A stretch of DNA of 64,000 nt from Dromiciops gliroides. Lineage: Eukaryota; Chordata; Mammalia; Microbiotheria; Microbiotheriidae. Where the stretch lies: the NCBI RefSeq assembly GCF_019393635.1, contig NC_057861.1, positions 62,622,532 through 62,686,531 on the forward strand, read 5' to 3'. The notes below the pieces were generated by a model. It saw only the letters and a list, made by a program, of their open reading frames with translations, searched no databases and was not told where the DNA came from. The position numbers and the translations under genes were made by a program. Positions 1 through 11,397 of the stretch are shown piece by piece (the stretch's first letter is position 1; each line of letters begins with the position of its first letter).

Positions 1-176
1 TAAGGTACAGGTTGGCCTAGGTACCCTCTGAGATACCTTTCTAACTCCTCATTTCTTTACATCTGTCCCCTTGAACAACATGTCTGTGGACTTCCCCTGT
101 GTACGTGTTCCAGCACATACTTTCTTTCTCCACATTCTGCTCTCAAGGGAATGTATGAGTTAAGATCTTGCATGCA

Positions 177-327
177 GGGGCGGCTAGGTGGCACAGTGGA
201 TAGAGCACCGGCCCTGGAGTCAGGAGTACCTGAGTTCAAATCCGGCCTCAGACTCTTAACACTTACTAGCTGTGTGATCCTGGGCAAGTCACTTAACCCC
301 AACTGCCTCACTAAAAAAAAAAAAAAA
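177..327 (+). mobile_element. tRNA-derived marsupial SINE (WSINE1-like)
   Basis: Full length: GGGGCGGCTAGGTGG head, B-box GAGTTCAAATC, CTGGGCAAGTCACTTAACCC body and A-tail. The 14-bp TSD AAGATCTTGCATGC lies at 162-175 and 328-341. Later entries use this as the family description. Confidence 0.95.
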
Positions 328-608
328 AAGATCTTGCATGCCACTTGCTTATATGTTCAGCACTATGAAAGATAGCAAAGAAGTGTAATTCATGTGCATT
401 GCCTTTAAATCAGTAGTAATACATGTGAATTATTAAACTTCCCTGAAGTGTTCAGTTCAGAGGTAGACTTTAGATTCTACCCCAAACCACACCTTCCATA
501 CTCGGAAGTATCCAGGAACTAGGTGCTAGTCAGTCATACCCCAGAAGAGCAATCATCCTTGGGCCTGCTGCCCTTGTTTTGAAGTTTCTTGTGTTTCTTC
601 TCCCTCAG

Positions 609-713
609 GTGAGCACACATGGATACTCACAAAACCAGATCCTCGTCTGGAAATACCCTTCCCTGACACAAGTAGCCAAACTGACAGGGCATTCATACCG
701 AGTTTTATATCTG
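609..713 (+). CDS. FZR1: FZR1 coding exon (third from last)
   Basis: Acceptor CCCTCAG before 609 and donor GTAAGT after 713. It is 105 nt and phase 0/0, encoding 35 WD40 residues from VSTHGYSQ to VLYL. Confidence 0.96.
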
Positions 714-3700
714 GTAAGTCACTGGAGAGCAGAGTTTTCTGAACTCATTTGGCCACAAAGTGCTTTGGGGCTTGAAATAGATTTAGTTCTGCTGAAAAAA
801 ACATTGTGTCTACCTACTGTGTGCTAGGTATTGGCCATGATGAACAGTCCCTCCTCCATTCAGGGACCTTACAAGGAGGGGAGTGGGTGATGAGAGCACA
901 GAAATAAGGATAATACCAGTAAGGAGTAAAGGGGGCAGGACAAGGGAGATGGAAGATGTGACACCGAAGGAAAATCTGAAGAGAGAAAAAATTGATACTA
1001 ACCCCTGGAAGGGTTACCTTGATTGAGCCTTCAAGGAAGATGTAAAGATTCCAAAAAGGCAGGTTTAAGGAATGAATCCCTTCTAGTCACAGCAGGTTGA
1101 GGGAGTCGTTTGTGTGATTGCGTAGAGATGGCATGGTCATGAATTCAGGGAACAGATTTGACTGGGCCATGTGAAAAGAAGTAAGGTGAAATAAGGGCCA
1201 GGAAGAGGAAGTGGAAGCCTAATTGTGAAGGGTCTTGAATTGAATTTAAGCAATCCCAGAAAAGGAATTTTAAGTTTAATGATAATAAAGGTAGCGTTTA
1301 TATAGCGCTTTAAGGTTTTCAAAGCACTTTGCAAATATCTCATTTGATCTTCATAACAACTCTGGGAGGTAGGTACTATTATTATCTCCATTTAACAGAT
1401 GGGGAAACTGAGGGGAAACAACACTTAAGTGACTTGTCCAGGTAAGTCACTTAAGTAAGCAGGAAGTAATATTCTGAGGCAGAATTTGAACTCAGATCTT
1501 CCTGACTCCAGATCCAGCACTCTATCCCCTGTTTTATCCTAAAGGTAACGGTGGAGGGAGATGTTATTGAAGGTTTTTGAGCAAGGATGTGAAACATGGT
1601 CAGACCTGTGCCACAGACATGTAATTTTAGCAGCTTTATGCAGGATTATTTAAACGGGAGAAGGCCTATTGGGAGACAGGCCAGATGGCAGGCTGTTCCA
1701 CAAGCAGGAGCCAAGAGCTTGTCTTTAGATTTCTGAATAGCTGTCCCATAGAAGAAGGACTACATTCCCTTTGCTTAGCCCCAGAAGGCAGAACTCAGAC
1801 CAGGGAGGGAAGTTGGATGGACTGTTAGAGGCAGCAAGGTAGCACAGTGGATAGAGCATTAGGTCTGAAGTCAGAAAGATCCAATAACAAATCCGTGCTC
1901 AGACACAGCTTTGTGAACCTGGGCAAGTCACTTAATTTCTACCTTCCTCAGTTTTCTTAACAGTAAAATGGGGCTAATAGCACATACTTCTAAGGGCTAT
2001 TATCAGGATCAAATTGTGAGATAATATTTATCAAACACTTACCACAGTGGCTGGCACACACAGTAGGCACTTAATAAATAAAAGCTTGTTTCTTTTCTTC
2101 CTCCCCATCCAACAATGGGATGGGCCGTCTTGGGTGGTGATGAACAACCTCTTCTGGGATTCCCAACAGACAAAGACAGGATGCCCACTGGCTGGATAGC
2201 TTGTATAACAGTCTATCCCAACTACCAGTTTAAAGCAGATTGTTCCTGGACTTCAGAACTTAGACTACCAAAGGATATGACTTTTTAGAAAATGGATGGC
2301 CCTTATCCTGTTCCTATTCCTCCCATTCTGGCTCCCTTTTTCCTGACCCTTGAATCACCACACCCAGGCTGGGTCAGGTAGAAAAAACACACATACGGAC
2401 AGATATTTGGCAGGTCCTCCGTATCAGCTATTATGAAACATGGCAGAAGAGGCATTTCATGTTCCAGGCTTGTTGAATTAGGTGACCTTTATAGGTCTTT
2501 TACAGCTCTTAAGATTTTATGATTCTGTAGCTTGTCTTGGGGTATAGACTATTTTTTTGATAAATGAGAGCCAGGGAAAGCTTGACACAGAATTGAGTAA
2601 GGTCTTTTTTCAGTGGGGGAAAAAAAATCTCCCTCTCATAAGTTTTTGGTTTGTTTGTTTTTTTTAATAGGGGCAGGGATAGGAACTGGACCTAGGATAT
2701 CTTCAATGTGGGGATTTCCCTGCAGTGTCCTTCTCTGCAACTGATAGTCTTTGAGAGTTGCCTAGAGAAAGAAGTTCAATAACTTGTAGAGTGTTACAGG
2801 CAAGATTTAAACCTTGGCGTACTAGTTCCAAGGCCAGCTCTCTCTCCACTGTGCTGTGGTGTCTCTTTGTTGTTTTTTTTTTAAGGTAGATTTCATATAT
2901 GCAAATTTTACACAAATATACAAAGGATTTGGTTTGATGGAGGAAAGGGTTTTGCCAACTCCCTGTATGGGAATTTCCTCCAGTGCTTCCAGTGCTGTCA
3001 GAGGTTAGGTTTGAACTTGGATCTTTCTGACCCCCAACACTCTGTCCCCACTCTGCCATGCTGCCTCTATTTAGTAAGTTTAAGGTGGGGAATATTGCCA
3101 TCAACATTTTCTCACAGAACTTCTCTTCACAGTGCATGTAATATCAAGATTCCATGAAATAGATTTCGTGGGAAGTACTAAACTAGGACGTCAGACAACC
3201 TTCTCTATATTCTGCCTTCTCCCCCTCAACTCCCTCCTGTAGTGTATGAATAATTCATGTGGATATTGAAGGGATGTGCTGTGGTTGGGAGATTGGGGAA
3301 GACCATGCTTCTTTTTGCTTTCAAATTTGTTTGACATTGAACAGTTTCAGAATTCAACTGCTGCCTTGAGCAACACTTGAAATAACAATTTTTCATCTGC
3401 AATCTTTCATCCCTGATTTAGAAGTTCACCTGCTTGAAGGCAGGTAACTGAACCCATCTGACCTTAGGAGGAGATGCTCTACAGCTGGGCTTCTAGGATC
3501 CTGTACATTTCTTCACTAGAGGAGATTTAGACATAATAGGAGAAGAGTTATAGATATATAGCTATTGTAGACTGAGCTATGATGTGAGGTCTCAATATTA
3601 AGATATAGGAAGGAAACATTATAGCTACACTGTTATGAGTTCATTCCCCCTGGATATCTCAGTATATAGCCTGTACCTAGCCCCAAGGATGAGATTCGTT

Positions 3701-6700
3701 TGGGTGGAATTCATACCCACATCTTAACAGGAGCAGTGTACTTGTTGAGAACAAATGATACCAGTATGTTTTCCTTTCCTCTCAGGCAATGTCTCCCGAT
3801 GGAGAGGCCATAGTTACAGGTGCTGGAGATGAGACTCTGAGATTCTGGAATGTTTTTAGCAAAACCCGTTCAACAAAGGTAAAGTATATTGGGATAGAAT
3901 GCTCTGAGTGTTCTGCTTGTCAGGCCCACAAGCATCCTAAGTTGTCCAAGAGCCATGCTGTACCAAGCTAAGGAAAGCTGTGTCTGGGCTTACCTGGGTC
4001 CCTCTTCATGTAGTCTGAATGTACATAATGTCCTGTCTCTGTGTCTTCTTCATTTGTTCAGTTTTTACCACTTTTACATCCTTTGTCTACTTGCTGCTGT
4101 GGGTGTGTGGATGTGTCCTCTATTAGGCAGTGCTCTCTATTGGGGGGTGGTGTGGTGGGAAAATTGTTGGCCTTGGAGCTACAAGGTTTGGTTCTGCCAT
4201 AGATCACTTCATCTTTCTTAGCCTCACTTTCTTCATTTGTAAAAGCAGGATTATAGTACTTGCACACATAAGCCTCAAAGAATATTTGTGAAGAGATTTT
4301 GTATACCACAGAAGTATGACATAGATAATAATTATTACTTACTAATTATTTTCCATAAGTGCCTAACAGGACATTATGGATGCTTAACCAGGGATTTTTG
4401 AATGAATAAATGATTGTACTGCTTATTCTACATTTATCAAGTGAAAGGACTGCAGGATGTAGAAAGATAAATAAGATACTATCCCAGCCTTCAGAAAATT
4501 CACCATTGAGAAAGGGAGATAAGTCATGTATACAGATAACTGTTACACATCTAGTGTAAGTGCTATATAAAAGAAACGAAGAAGGGGCAGCTAGATGGCG
4601 CAGTGGATAAAGCACTGGCCTTGGATTCAGGAGGACCTGAGTTCAAATCCAGCCTCAGACAATTGACATTTAACAAACAAAAGAAATGAAGAAAGTACTA
4701 CGAGCATTCTTAGGAAAAGGAGAGCATTTTCAGCTGGGGGAATCAAAGAAGGCTTCTTGGCATAAGATTGGGGTCCTGAAGGGTGGATAGAATTTCAACA
4801 GGTATTAGTGGAACAGTGCTTATCTTTTCAGTAATTTCTTTTGGATTTCCACTGGCCTGCCTGGCTATGGGACAGAATGCCTCTTGGCTCTGGATATTCA
4901 GCCTTTATGGTTTATGTCAGGCTAGATTTTTTTTTTTTTTGGCGGGGCAATGGGGGTTAAGTGACTTGCCCAGGGTCACACAGCTAGTAAGTGTCAAGTG
5001 TCTGAGGCCGGATTTGAACTCAGATCCTCCTGAATCCAGGACCGGTGCTTTATCCACTGCGCCACCTAGCCGCCCTGTCAGGCTAGATATTAAACATAAG
5101 GTGAATTTACTGAATGATCCTACTATGAAATATTGGACCAAGGGAGGTAGGGAAGTATTTCTGTCTCTTCAGAAAGCAAGTGGCTGATTTTGACCAGGGT
5201 TGCAGCAATTTATTCAGTTTAATTTAAAGCAGTTTTTTTTCTCCCCCTATCCTCATCCACACCCACACCCACACCCACACCCACATTAGAAGTATATGGT
5301 ATAGCATTCTTTGTATACATAAATGTATTGTGTATTCTCTATCCCCTACATAGTGTTTGTAATTAAATATGCATAGGTAGGGGATTGGGAATGTACAGTT
5401 CAGAATCAGAATGAATATTCTGGTGTTGGTCAAAAGTAGACAGACTTACAAAATGAACTGGACTATTTCTGAGTCACCCTGGTAGGTGGAAATACTGGAC
5501 AAGGGAAGGGGAGGATTGTTAAAAAGCAGAACAAACAAAGAACCTTCATTTTTAGAGAACATGAGGATTCAGAAGTTTGGGAATAAGTGGGGAAGTTATG
5601 AAAAACTGGGCTTCAATTTTCCCATCCATAAAATGAGGGAATTTATTTAGTTGACCTTTATTGGCCCTTGCACATTTATATTTTGGGCTCCATGATTCCT
5701 TCCTCTCTTTGAGCCCCAGTTTCCTGTTCTATACAATGTGGGCATTCCCTTTTTGTCAATTTTCACCTATTTCTTCTACTTCTGGTCTCTGGGGACAAAG
5801 AGCAAATTTCATACCTCTTACAGATACTATTAGCCCTTTAGGTACTTCAAGACACCCATCATGTTCTTCCCCCACCAAATCTGTTCTCCAGGCTAAATAA
5901 CCCCAATTCTTTCAAATGATCCTCTGCAATATAAGCTAATTTATGTCTTTTTCTAAAATGGAGTACCTAGAATGGAATATAATACTCTGTATTTAGTGTG
6001 ACTAGGGCACACTAAATAGCAGGCATCTCTTAATGAGAGGCAGATAGAAAGCCAACTTGGAAAGAAGGAAGACTTTTCAAAGTGTGCCCTGCCTCTGACA
6101 TACTGTCTCTGCAACCATAGGCGAGTAAGTTAATCTTTCACTGTGCTAGGCAACTCTCAAAGACTGTAAGGTACAGGGAAGGTGCTGACCTATGTTGGTA
6201 GTGGGATTTTTGTCCCCCGGGAGTTCCTCATATTAATAAAATCTCAAGTCTAGACCCTATTCCTTTTCCTAAGATCACTTTAACTTTCTTGGTTGCGGAT
6301 TCACATTGCATTTTCTCTCTGTGATCTATCCATCCATAAGTCTCCTATCTTATATCTATGAAGCTGATTTTTTTTTTTCATCCATGTATAGGACTTTAAC
6401 AAATCCCTAGGAAACATCGTTTCATTAGATGTATATTTCCATGTTTTAAGCTATCAGAATCTGTTAGAATCCTGTCCCCAGTATCCAGTGTAGTAGCTAT
6501 CCCTTCCAGTTTTGTGGGAAATGAAGATGTAATAAACTTTGCGTTTATCTGATTCATTGATAGCAGCATTCAACAATAGAAGGCCAAACACAGATCCCTG
6601 TAGCACTCCACTAGAACCTGCCTTACAGTAGGATATCACGCCATTAATTTCTGCTTTTGGGGTCTACTTTTTGTACTGTCATTTAGTGCACATTTCTCTG

Positions 6701-9700
6701 TCTTTTCCATTAAAATGGCATGAGAGGGGCAGCTAGGTGGTGCAGTGAATAAAGCACTGGCCCTGGATTCAGGAGGACCTGAGTTCAAATATGGCCTCAG
6801 ACACTTAATACTTACAAGCTGTGTGACCCTGGGCAAGTCACATAACCCTCATTGCCCTGCAAAAAAACAAACCCCCCCAAAAAAATGTGCTCCTCCCTAA
6901 CATTTGCAAGTACCTCTCCCAATCCTCCACAGTCTTTCAGAGGTTACTCACAGTAGTTCATCAGTCACATCTTCCAATTCTTTCAGTACCTGAGGAAGTA
7001 GTTCCTCCTGCCCTGTTGGCTTAAATTCATCAAGATCAGCTTGGTGCCGTCTTACTATCTACTTAGTTATCTTGAGTACTCTCTATTGGCTATTATTGTT
7101 TAATACTTTCCAGTATGAAGTTCATTTTCCTTGGAAAAATAAAAAAACAAAACAAGCAAAATAAACATTGAGAAACTGTGTTGTCATCCTTTATCACTCA
7201 GTCTTGTCCAAGGAGCAATCCTGTCTCATCCTTGCTGCTTCTCTTTTCTCTATTCATTTTCCTTAGTTTTCTTCAAGAACCTGAACCTATTCCTACCTTT
7301 CACACTCCTGACATTATTCTTACATTACCATATTATGGTTTTTATATTCATCTTCTTTTACCTCCTCTTACTTCCATCTTCTGTACATATTCTTTTAAAA
7401 TCTCAGTTGATGGTGAATTGTCTGTGGTTTCATTTTTGTTTCTTTTCAACTTAAACTTTTCCTTCGTGATTGTTTCTCTGTCTTCAGAATTTCTTATCTT
7501 TCCTAGGCTGACTTTTCCCCTATTTTTTTAGTCCTTGGGATTATACTTCTCAAACTCCAAGATGGGGTGGTCACTGTCTTCCAAGTTTCCCATCATTTCT
7601 AACCTCAGCAACTAACTCTTCCCTGTTGATAAGAATCAGATTCAGAATATAATTTTCCCTTGTTTGTTCCTCTACATTTGGAAGGATGAAATTAGCAAAA
7701 AGGCAAATCAAGAAATTATTACCTCTCTGTTTTTGTTTAGAAAAAGAGAGCTCAGCAGATACCTAGATAAGTTAAACCCCCCAACACTATGACATCATGC
7801 CTCTGACAGACTTGTAATCCATTTCCCAAGCTCCTCATTTATATTTCTTCCTCCTGTCCGGGTTGTCTATAATTCTCCATTGAGAGTGTTGCTTTTGTTT
7901 GTTTTCATCTTCACCCAGATATTTTCTGTCATGCTTGCCTGTTCTGATTTCTTGATTTCCTCATATGAGTATATCTTCTTAATGTAAAATAGTGCTATTT
8001 CACTCATGCACACATACTTCTTTACCTATCTTTTTTTTTTTAATCACACCCTACCATAGTCCTAAGGTTCTATTCAATTAGTTCTTATTGGTAATTATCA
8101 CAAAATTTTCTCCTTACAGCTAGATTGCTACTTCATCTTGCTTCTAATCCATACTTGGTGCATTTGTTTATAGACAGCTGAAGCTATGACTTTCTTTGCT
8201 AACTCCTGAGTTGAATTTTGTCTTCTGTGAACCTATAGATATATCTGTCCTGGCCATAAGCCTATGTATTTTAAGACAAGATCCAGAAAACCAAATGCCA
8301 TTCCCCGGGCACCATTTTCTTAACTGCTTGTCACTTTCCAAATGTATCTTTCTCTTCTGAATTCCTTGCTTTCAATGGACAGCAGTGAAGAAAACATGAA
8401 GGTCTTCTTTTTGTTGTCCAGGCCTTTATAATTATTAGCAGTGCTTTTTAGATTTCCTCTAGCAGCCCATGAGAATCACCAGAAGATCATAATCATCCAG
8501 TTTAACAGTTCTTAGGACATTCTCTGTCAAGTCTTGGCTATATATTCCTCTCAAAAGTAGACCTCTCTCTCTGTATCAGGTGTTTGGGCCATATTTAGTA
8601 TGGGGAGAGTTAATTAGGCAGCTCGCTGTAATATTGGGGTTCAGAAAATAATGGGAGACCTCTAGGTTCAGAGTTTCCTCCCTTCCAAACTGCCTTTTTT
8701 AGTTATTTAACTCAGACTGATAAGAAAGGAGATTAACAGCCTCTTTTCCACAAACAAATCAGGTTTTATTAATGGGAACAAATTTACAACACAAGTGAAG
8801 TTAGTAGAACCAGGGACAATGAGAAAGGGGATAGAGAAAGGGAAAGATATGACCCACTTCTCAGATGGTTAGAATCTAAATCTCTAGGGTAAAAAGGCCC
8901 CCAGGTACCTCGAATAAGCTCTGCTTCCTCAGCTACTCAGAACAGCTTGGCTTGAACAAAAACTGCCTCAAACCCTAAACTTGCTTCCAGTTCAGGTGGC
9001 CTAAAGAGCCAGCCTCACTTCAACAACACAAACTCACCACCACCTGGAATCTGTAGTCCTAAGGAGAATCAGCCATGTAGTGTCTTCTGGTTCGGTCAGA
9101 AGGTCAACCACCACCAGCTCCTCTCTCTCTCTCCCAATTTTTCTATCTTTTTGTCCCTCCCAGAGTTCTCCCTTTTCCTTCCTGCCTCTCCCACCAGAAG
9201 GGAGGTTCTTAGCCATGCTGAGTCTCCAGTTGGTTCAACATACCTCCTGGGCTGTCCCCATTATAATTTGGCCAGGCCCATGTGGGTGTGGGGGAACTCC
9301 TAGGTAGGGCTTAGGTGTACTTTGTTGGATGCTTTGACTCAATCAAATGTTCTTTGTGTTATTTAGTCTCACCTAATATACATGACAAATCTGATCAGAC
9401 TTCCTTTTGTTTGTTCTATTATCTCTTCAAGTACATACCCATCTTTTCTTGGGCTTTTCAAGGTTACATCTTTTCAGTCTGAGCATCATGAAGCAAAGAT
9501 GGGGTCATGGAAACCCCAAATCACAATCAGTTCCTTACACAGGTCAACAAATATCTGTTTCAGTTTACTCCTTAGCAAGGAGTTCTTACTGTTACTGGAT
9601 GATTTTTCACCTGATGGTACCTATAGAAACATGTTATCCATTGGATGACAGGAAACTGCTTCTTCCAAGGTCCCTGTTCTTTCTGAAAAATCTTGCATCT

Positions 9701-11397
9701 GTTTCTTGGTTCCAAATGTTAGGCTCTCCTGCTTCCCTTTCTGTAGCATTCTTCTACCTTCTCACCTCCTCACATCTGCTTCTTTGTTTTCACATTGAAG
9801 CCCCTCCATTTTTTTAAGGGATTCTTCATTCTTCTTGCCAGACTGGGAAGTGGAGCAGTGTCCGCAAACTCCTTTCCCTTTCTTCTTGGTGGAGAACTGC
9901 CTGCACCTAGAGCTTGACTAGCCCGAATAGAAACATTGCACACCATGGAGCTCACAGAACAATTCTCTCCGACTTTCATTTGAACTAGGAAGTGAGAGCT
10001 TTTAGTCTTTGTCATTTTTGTTAGTAACTTTCCTGGAGGACTGATTTTTTTTTTCAACTTTTGAGTCCTTTGAGTGGCTTTGGGAAAGTAGAACTCCAAG
10101 GGCCTACCACTGGGAAATAAGGAGGAAATTCTTCCCCTTCTTCATCCTACAAGTTTGTCCTTGTAGTTAAGAATATTGATCTATTTCCCCTTAAGCCCTA
10201 GGTTTTAGGCTGCTGATCTCTCCCTCCCTGTCTGACTATACAGTCAGCATGTGGCTACCATTCATAGAGGAATAGATGTTAGCTAGAAGGGAGTTTAGAG
10301 TTCATCTAATCCAAACTTTATTTTATAGAAGAAGAAATTGGTGCATATCCTGAGTTTGTCACAGTGCTTTTAGCTGTCAAGTCTTCTGGCTTTAGGTCCA
10401 GTGCTCTCTTCTATCCTACTGCTTTATTATTTTTTCTTGTGGTTGACTAGACCAACAAGGGTACATGTCCTTCAGAATCATCCCCTTTGCTCTAGATAAT
10501 CTCTTATTATACATTTACCTGATGAATCATATGGTTTCATGAGGTCCTTTCCATCTTTGAGGTTCTAGCATTTTGCTTTTTTGCATTTTCCCCTGCCTAA
10601 AACACTCTAGTGAAAAAGTTACGGCTATAATTGAATAAATTGGTTCTTCTGCTATAAAGTTACTGGGTTACCATCTGGGATAGTAAAAAATAAGGACAGA
10701 GTTACTGTCTGAGATTAAGGAGGGTAAGGTTATATGTGGGAAGAGATTGAAACAAGAGACTTAAACATTAATTGGATGGTCTAGCTAACGTCTAAAATCC
10801 AATCCAACTCTTAACATTCTTGAATTCATTTCCAGATCTATCACTAACTAGCTATGTGACCTTGAACTTAGTAACTGTAAATAATTTTGCCTCTCTAGAG
10901 GCTCCATTTCCTCATTTGTGAAATGAGGACAATAATGCCTGCTTTGCCACTTTCCTGGAAATTATGTGAGATATAATGGGAGTTTCAGGCCATACAGATT
11001 AGAAAGCACTATACAGATGTACATAAGATTGTAAGGTCTAAAAGAAATAATTTCTTCATGAATAGGAAACTGCCTAGAAAAGTAGCAAGCTATATATATG
11101 TATATATATCCTTGAATCCCTGCATTGGAGAGGACTTCAGAGGTCATCTGATCTCTTTCTTAGATTCTTCTCTTATCCTCAACCCCCTCTCTGCCTGAAG
11201 ATGTTGGACTACTATTTGAAGCAGCTCCTTTTATTGTTGGACAACTCCAGTTGTCTGAAAGTTCCTGCTTACTTTAAGCCTAAATGTGTTTCATTGATGC
11301 TTAACAAATGCTTATTATTGCTAGTTCATCATCCTTTTCTCCTCTTTATTTTTAGGAATCTGTATCTGTCCTAAATCTCTTCACTAGAATCCGGTAA
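609..11397 (+). CDS. FZR1: FZR1 (Cdh1), C-terminal part: last three coding exons
   Basis: FZR1/Cdh1 is the WD40-repeat activator that recruits substrates to the anaphase-promoting complex in late mitosis, G1 and quiescent cells. Three exons (609-713, 3786-3878, 11356-11397) with AG/GT boundaries join in phase to give the last 79 residues. They contain HGYSQNQILVWKYPSL, GHSYRVLYL, SPDGEAIVTGAGDETLRFWN and the terminal LFTRIR. As I recall it, the human protein has the same residues here, including the C-terminal Ile-Arg tail that docks on APC/C TPR subunits. The segment covers the last WD40 blades. The rest of the gene lies left of the window. The last intron is about 7.5 kb and full of old repeats. 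The SPDG...FWN exon and the tail are characteristic of Cdh1; CDC20 is the only close relative and differs here. Confidence 0.97.
840..1735 (-). mobile_element. L2 remnant (antisense) with a MIR inside, in a FZR1 intron
   Basis: Antisense L2 wording matches the larger copy at 19690-21430, including the 'gaagggtcttgaattgaattt' region and 'gttattgaaggtttttgagcaagg'. It is interrupted by the MIR-like SINE at 1262-1535. Confidence 0.55.
1262..1535 (-). mobile_element. MIR/CORE-SINE, antisense
   Basis: Antisense MIR-type sequence: 'tttatatagcgctttaagg', 'catttgatcttcataacaac', 'cagatggggaaactgagg', then the tRNA-like end 'tttgaactcagatcttcctg'. Confidence 0.8.
1832..2095 (+). mobile_element. MIR/Ther-type CORE-SINE
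   Basis: Full-length sense copy: tRNA-like head 'gtagcacagtggatagagca', core 'ctgggcaagtcacttaattt', and 3' end 'ctggcacacacagtaggcac' followed by TTAATAAATAAA. Confidence 0.85.
2690..3075 (-). mobile_element. Old MIR-like fragments, antisense
   Basis: Two weak pieces (2690-2870 and 2935-3075) end in tRNA-like antisense strings such as 'ccaaggccagctctctctcc' and 'ctctgccatgctgcctct'. The first is an inverted relative of 6045-6255 (shared 'caactctcaaagactgtaag'). Confidence 0.45.
3076..3785. other. FZR1 intron without recognised features
   Basis: I see no repeat, exon or regulatory motif that I can support here beyond the acceptor polypyrimidine tract ahead of 3786. Confidence 0.5.
3786..3878 (+). 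CDS. FZR1: FZR1 coding exon (second from last)
   Basis: Acceptor TCTCAG before 3786 and donor GTAAAG after 3878. It is 93 nt and phase 0/0, encoding AMSPDGEAIVTGAGDETL and on to KTRSTK, the last WD40 blade with its closing FWN. Confidence 0.97.
4140..4330 (+). mobile_element. MIR-like SINE, diverged
   Basis: 'gccttggagctacaagg', 'tcacttcatctttcttagcc', 'ttcatttgtaaaagcaggat' follow MIR order in sense orientation. Confidence 0.5.
4584..4678 (+). mobile_element. WSINE1-like SINE, 3'-truncated
   Basis: Head and B-box are present and the copy stops after 'gacatttaacaaacaa'. TSD AAAGAAACGAAGAA is repeated as AAAGAAATGAAGAA at the other end, with one difference. Confidence 0.9.
4928..5075 (-). 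mobile_element. WSINE1-like SINE
   Basis: Full-length antisense copy with T-tract. 13-bp TSD TGTCAGGCTAGAT at 4915-4927 and 5076-5088. Confidence 0.95.
5257..5285. repeat. (CACACC)n simple repeat
   Basis: About five units of CACACC in an FZR1 intron. Confidence 0.95.
6045..6255 (+). mobile_element. MIR-like marsupial SINE
   Basis: Sense copy with 'ctctgcaaccataggcgag' and the 3' string 'caactctcaaagactgtaag' that recurs inverted at 2740-2770. Confidence 0.5.
6725..6884 (+). mobile_element. WSINE1-like SINE
   Basis: Full-length sense copy with an impure tail of A and C runs. I could not define a clear TSD. Confidence 0.9.
8591..9380 (-). mobile_element. Possible LTR-like insertion, antisense
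   Basis: A repeat-unlike block separates CR1/L3-type DNA on both sides. The string 'aggttttattaatggg' would be a poly(A) signal read antisense, as in a retroviral LTR. Ends and target duplication could not be set, so the class is a guess. Confidence 0.3.
9381..10140. other. FZR1 intron, old repeat-like DNA of unknown family
   Basis: Pyrimidine-rich DNA that may continue the CR1/L3 remnant beyond the preceding insertion. Open frames of up to 136 codons in two overlapping frames show no domain. Confidence 0.35.
10270..10985. mobile_element. Two diverged MIR-like SINEs
   Basis: 10270-10425 is antisense-like ('tatagaagaagaaattgg', 'ggtccagtgctctcttctat'). 10810-10985 is sense ('tcactaactagctatgtgac', 'tttcctcatttgtgaaatga'). 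Between them I see nothing. Confidence 0.5.
11125..11295 (-). mobile_element. CR1/L3 3'-end fragment, antisense
   Basis: 'ttgttggacaactccagttg' and 'ttcctgcttactttaagcct' match the antisense L3 3' region also seen at 47780-48070. It ends 60 bp before the last FZR1 exon. Confidence 0.5.
11356..11397 (+). CDS. FZR1: FZR1 last coding exon with stop
   Basis: Acceptor TTTTTAG at 11349-11355. Only 42 nt are coding: ESVSVLNLFTRIR and the stop TAA (11395-11397). The C-terminal Ile-Arg is the APC/C-binding IR tail. The exon then runs into the long 3'UTR. Confidence 0.96.
   Translation, partial: ESVSVLNLFTRIR

Larger units (their letters stand above)
5700..8590 (-). mobile_element. Long CR1/L3-type LINE remnant, antisense
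   Basis: About 2.9 kb reads as the antisense of a CR1/L3 LINE. Characteristic strings appear in order: 'ctccaggctaaataacccc', 'cacagatccctgtagcactc', 'aattctttcagtacctgagg', 'ttaaattcatcaagatcagc', 'agttcattttccttgg', 'agatggggtggtcactgtct' and 'cctctgacagacttgtaatc'. The family call rests on remembered CR1-like elements of other amniotes. No coding capacity remains. A MIR-like piece (6045-6255) and a young SINE (6725-6884) interrupt it. Confidence 0.6.
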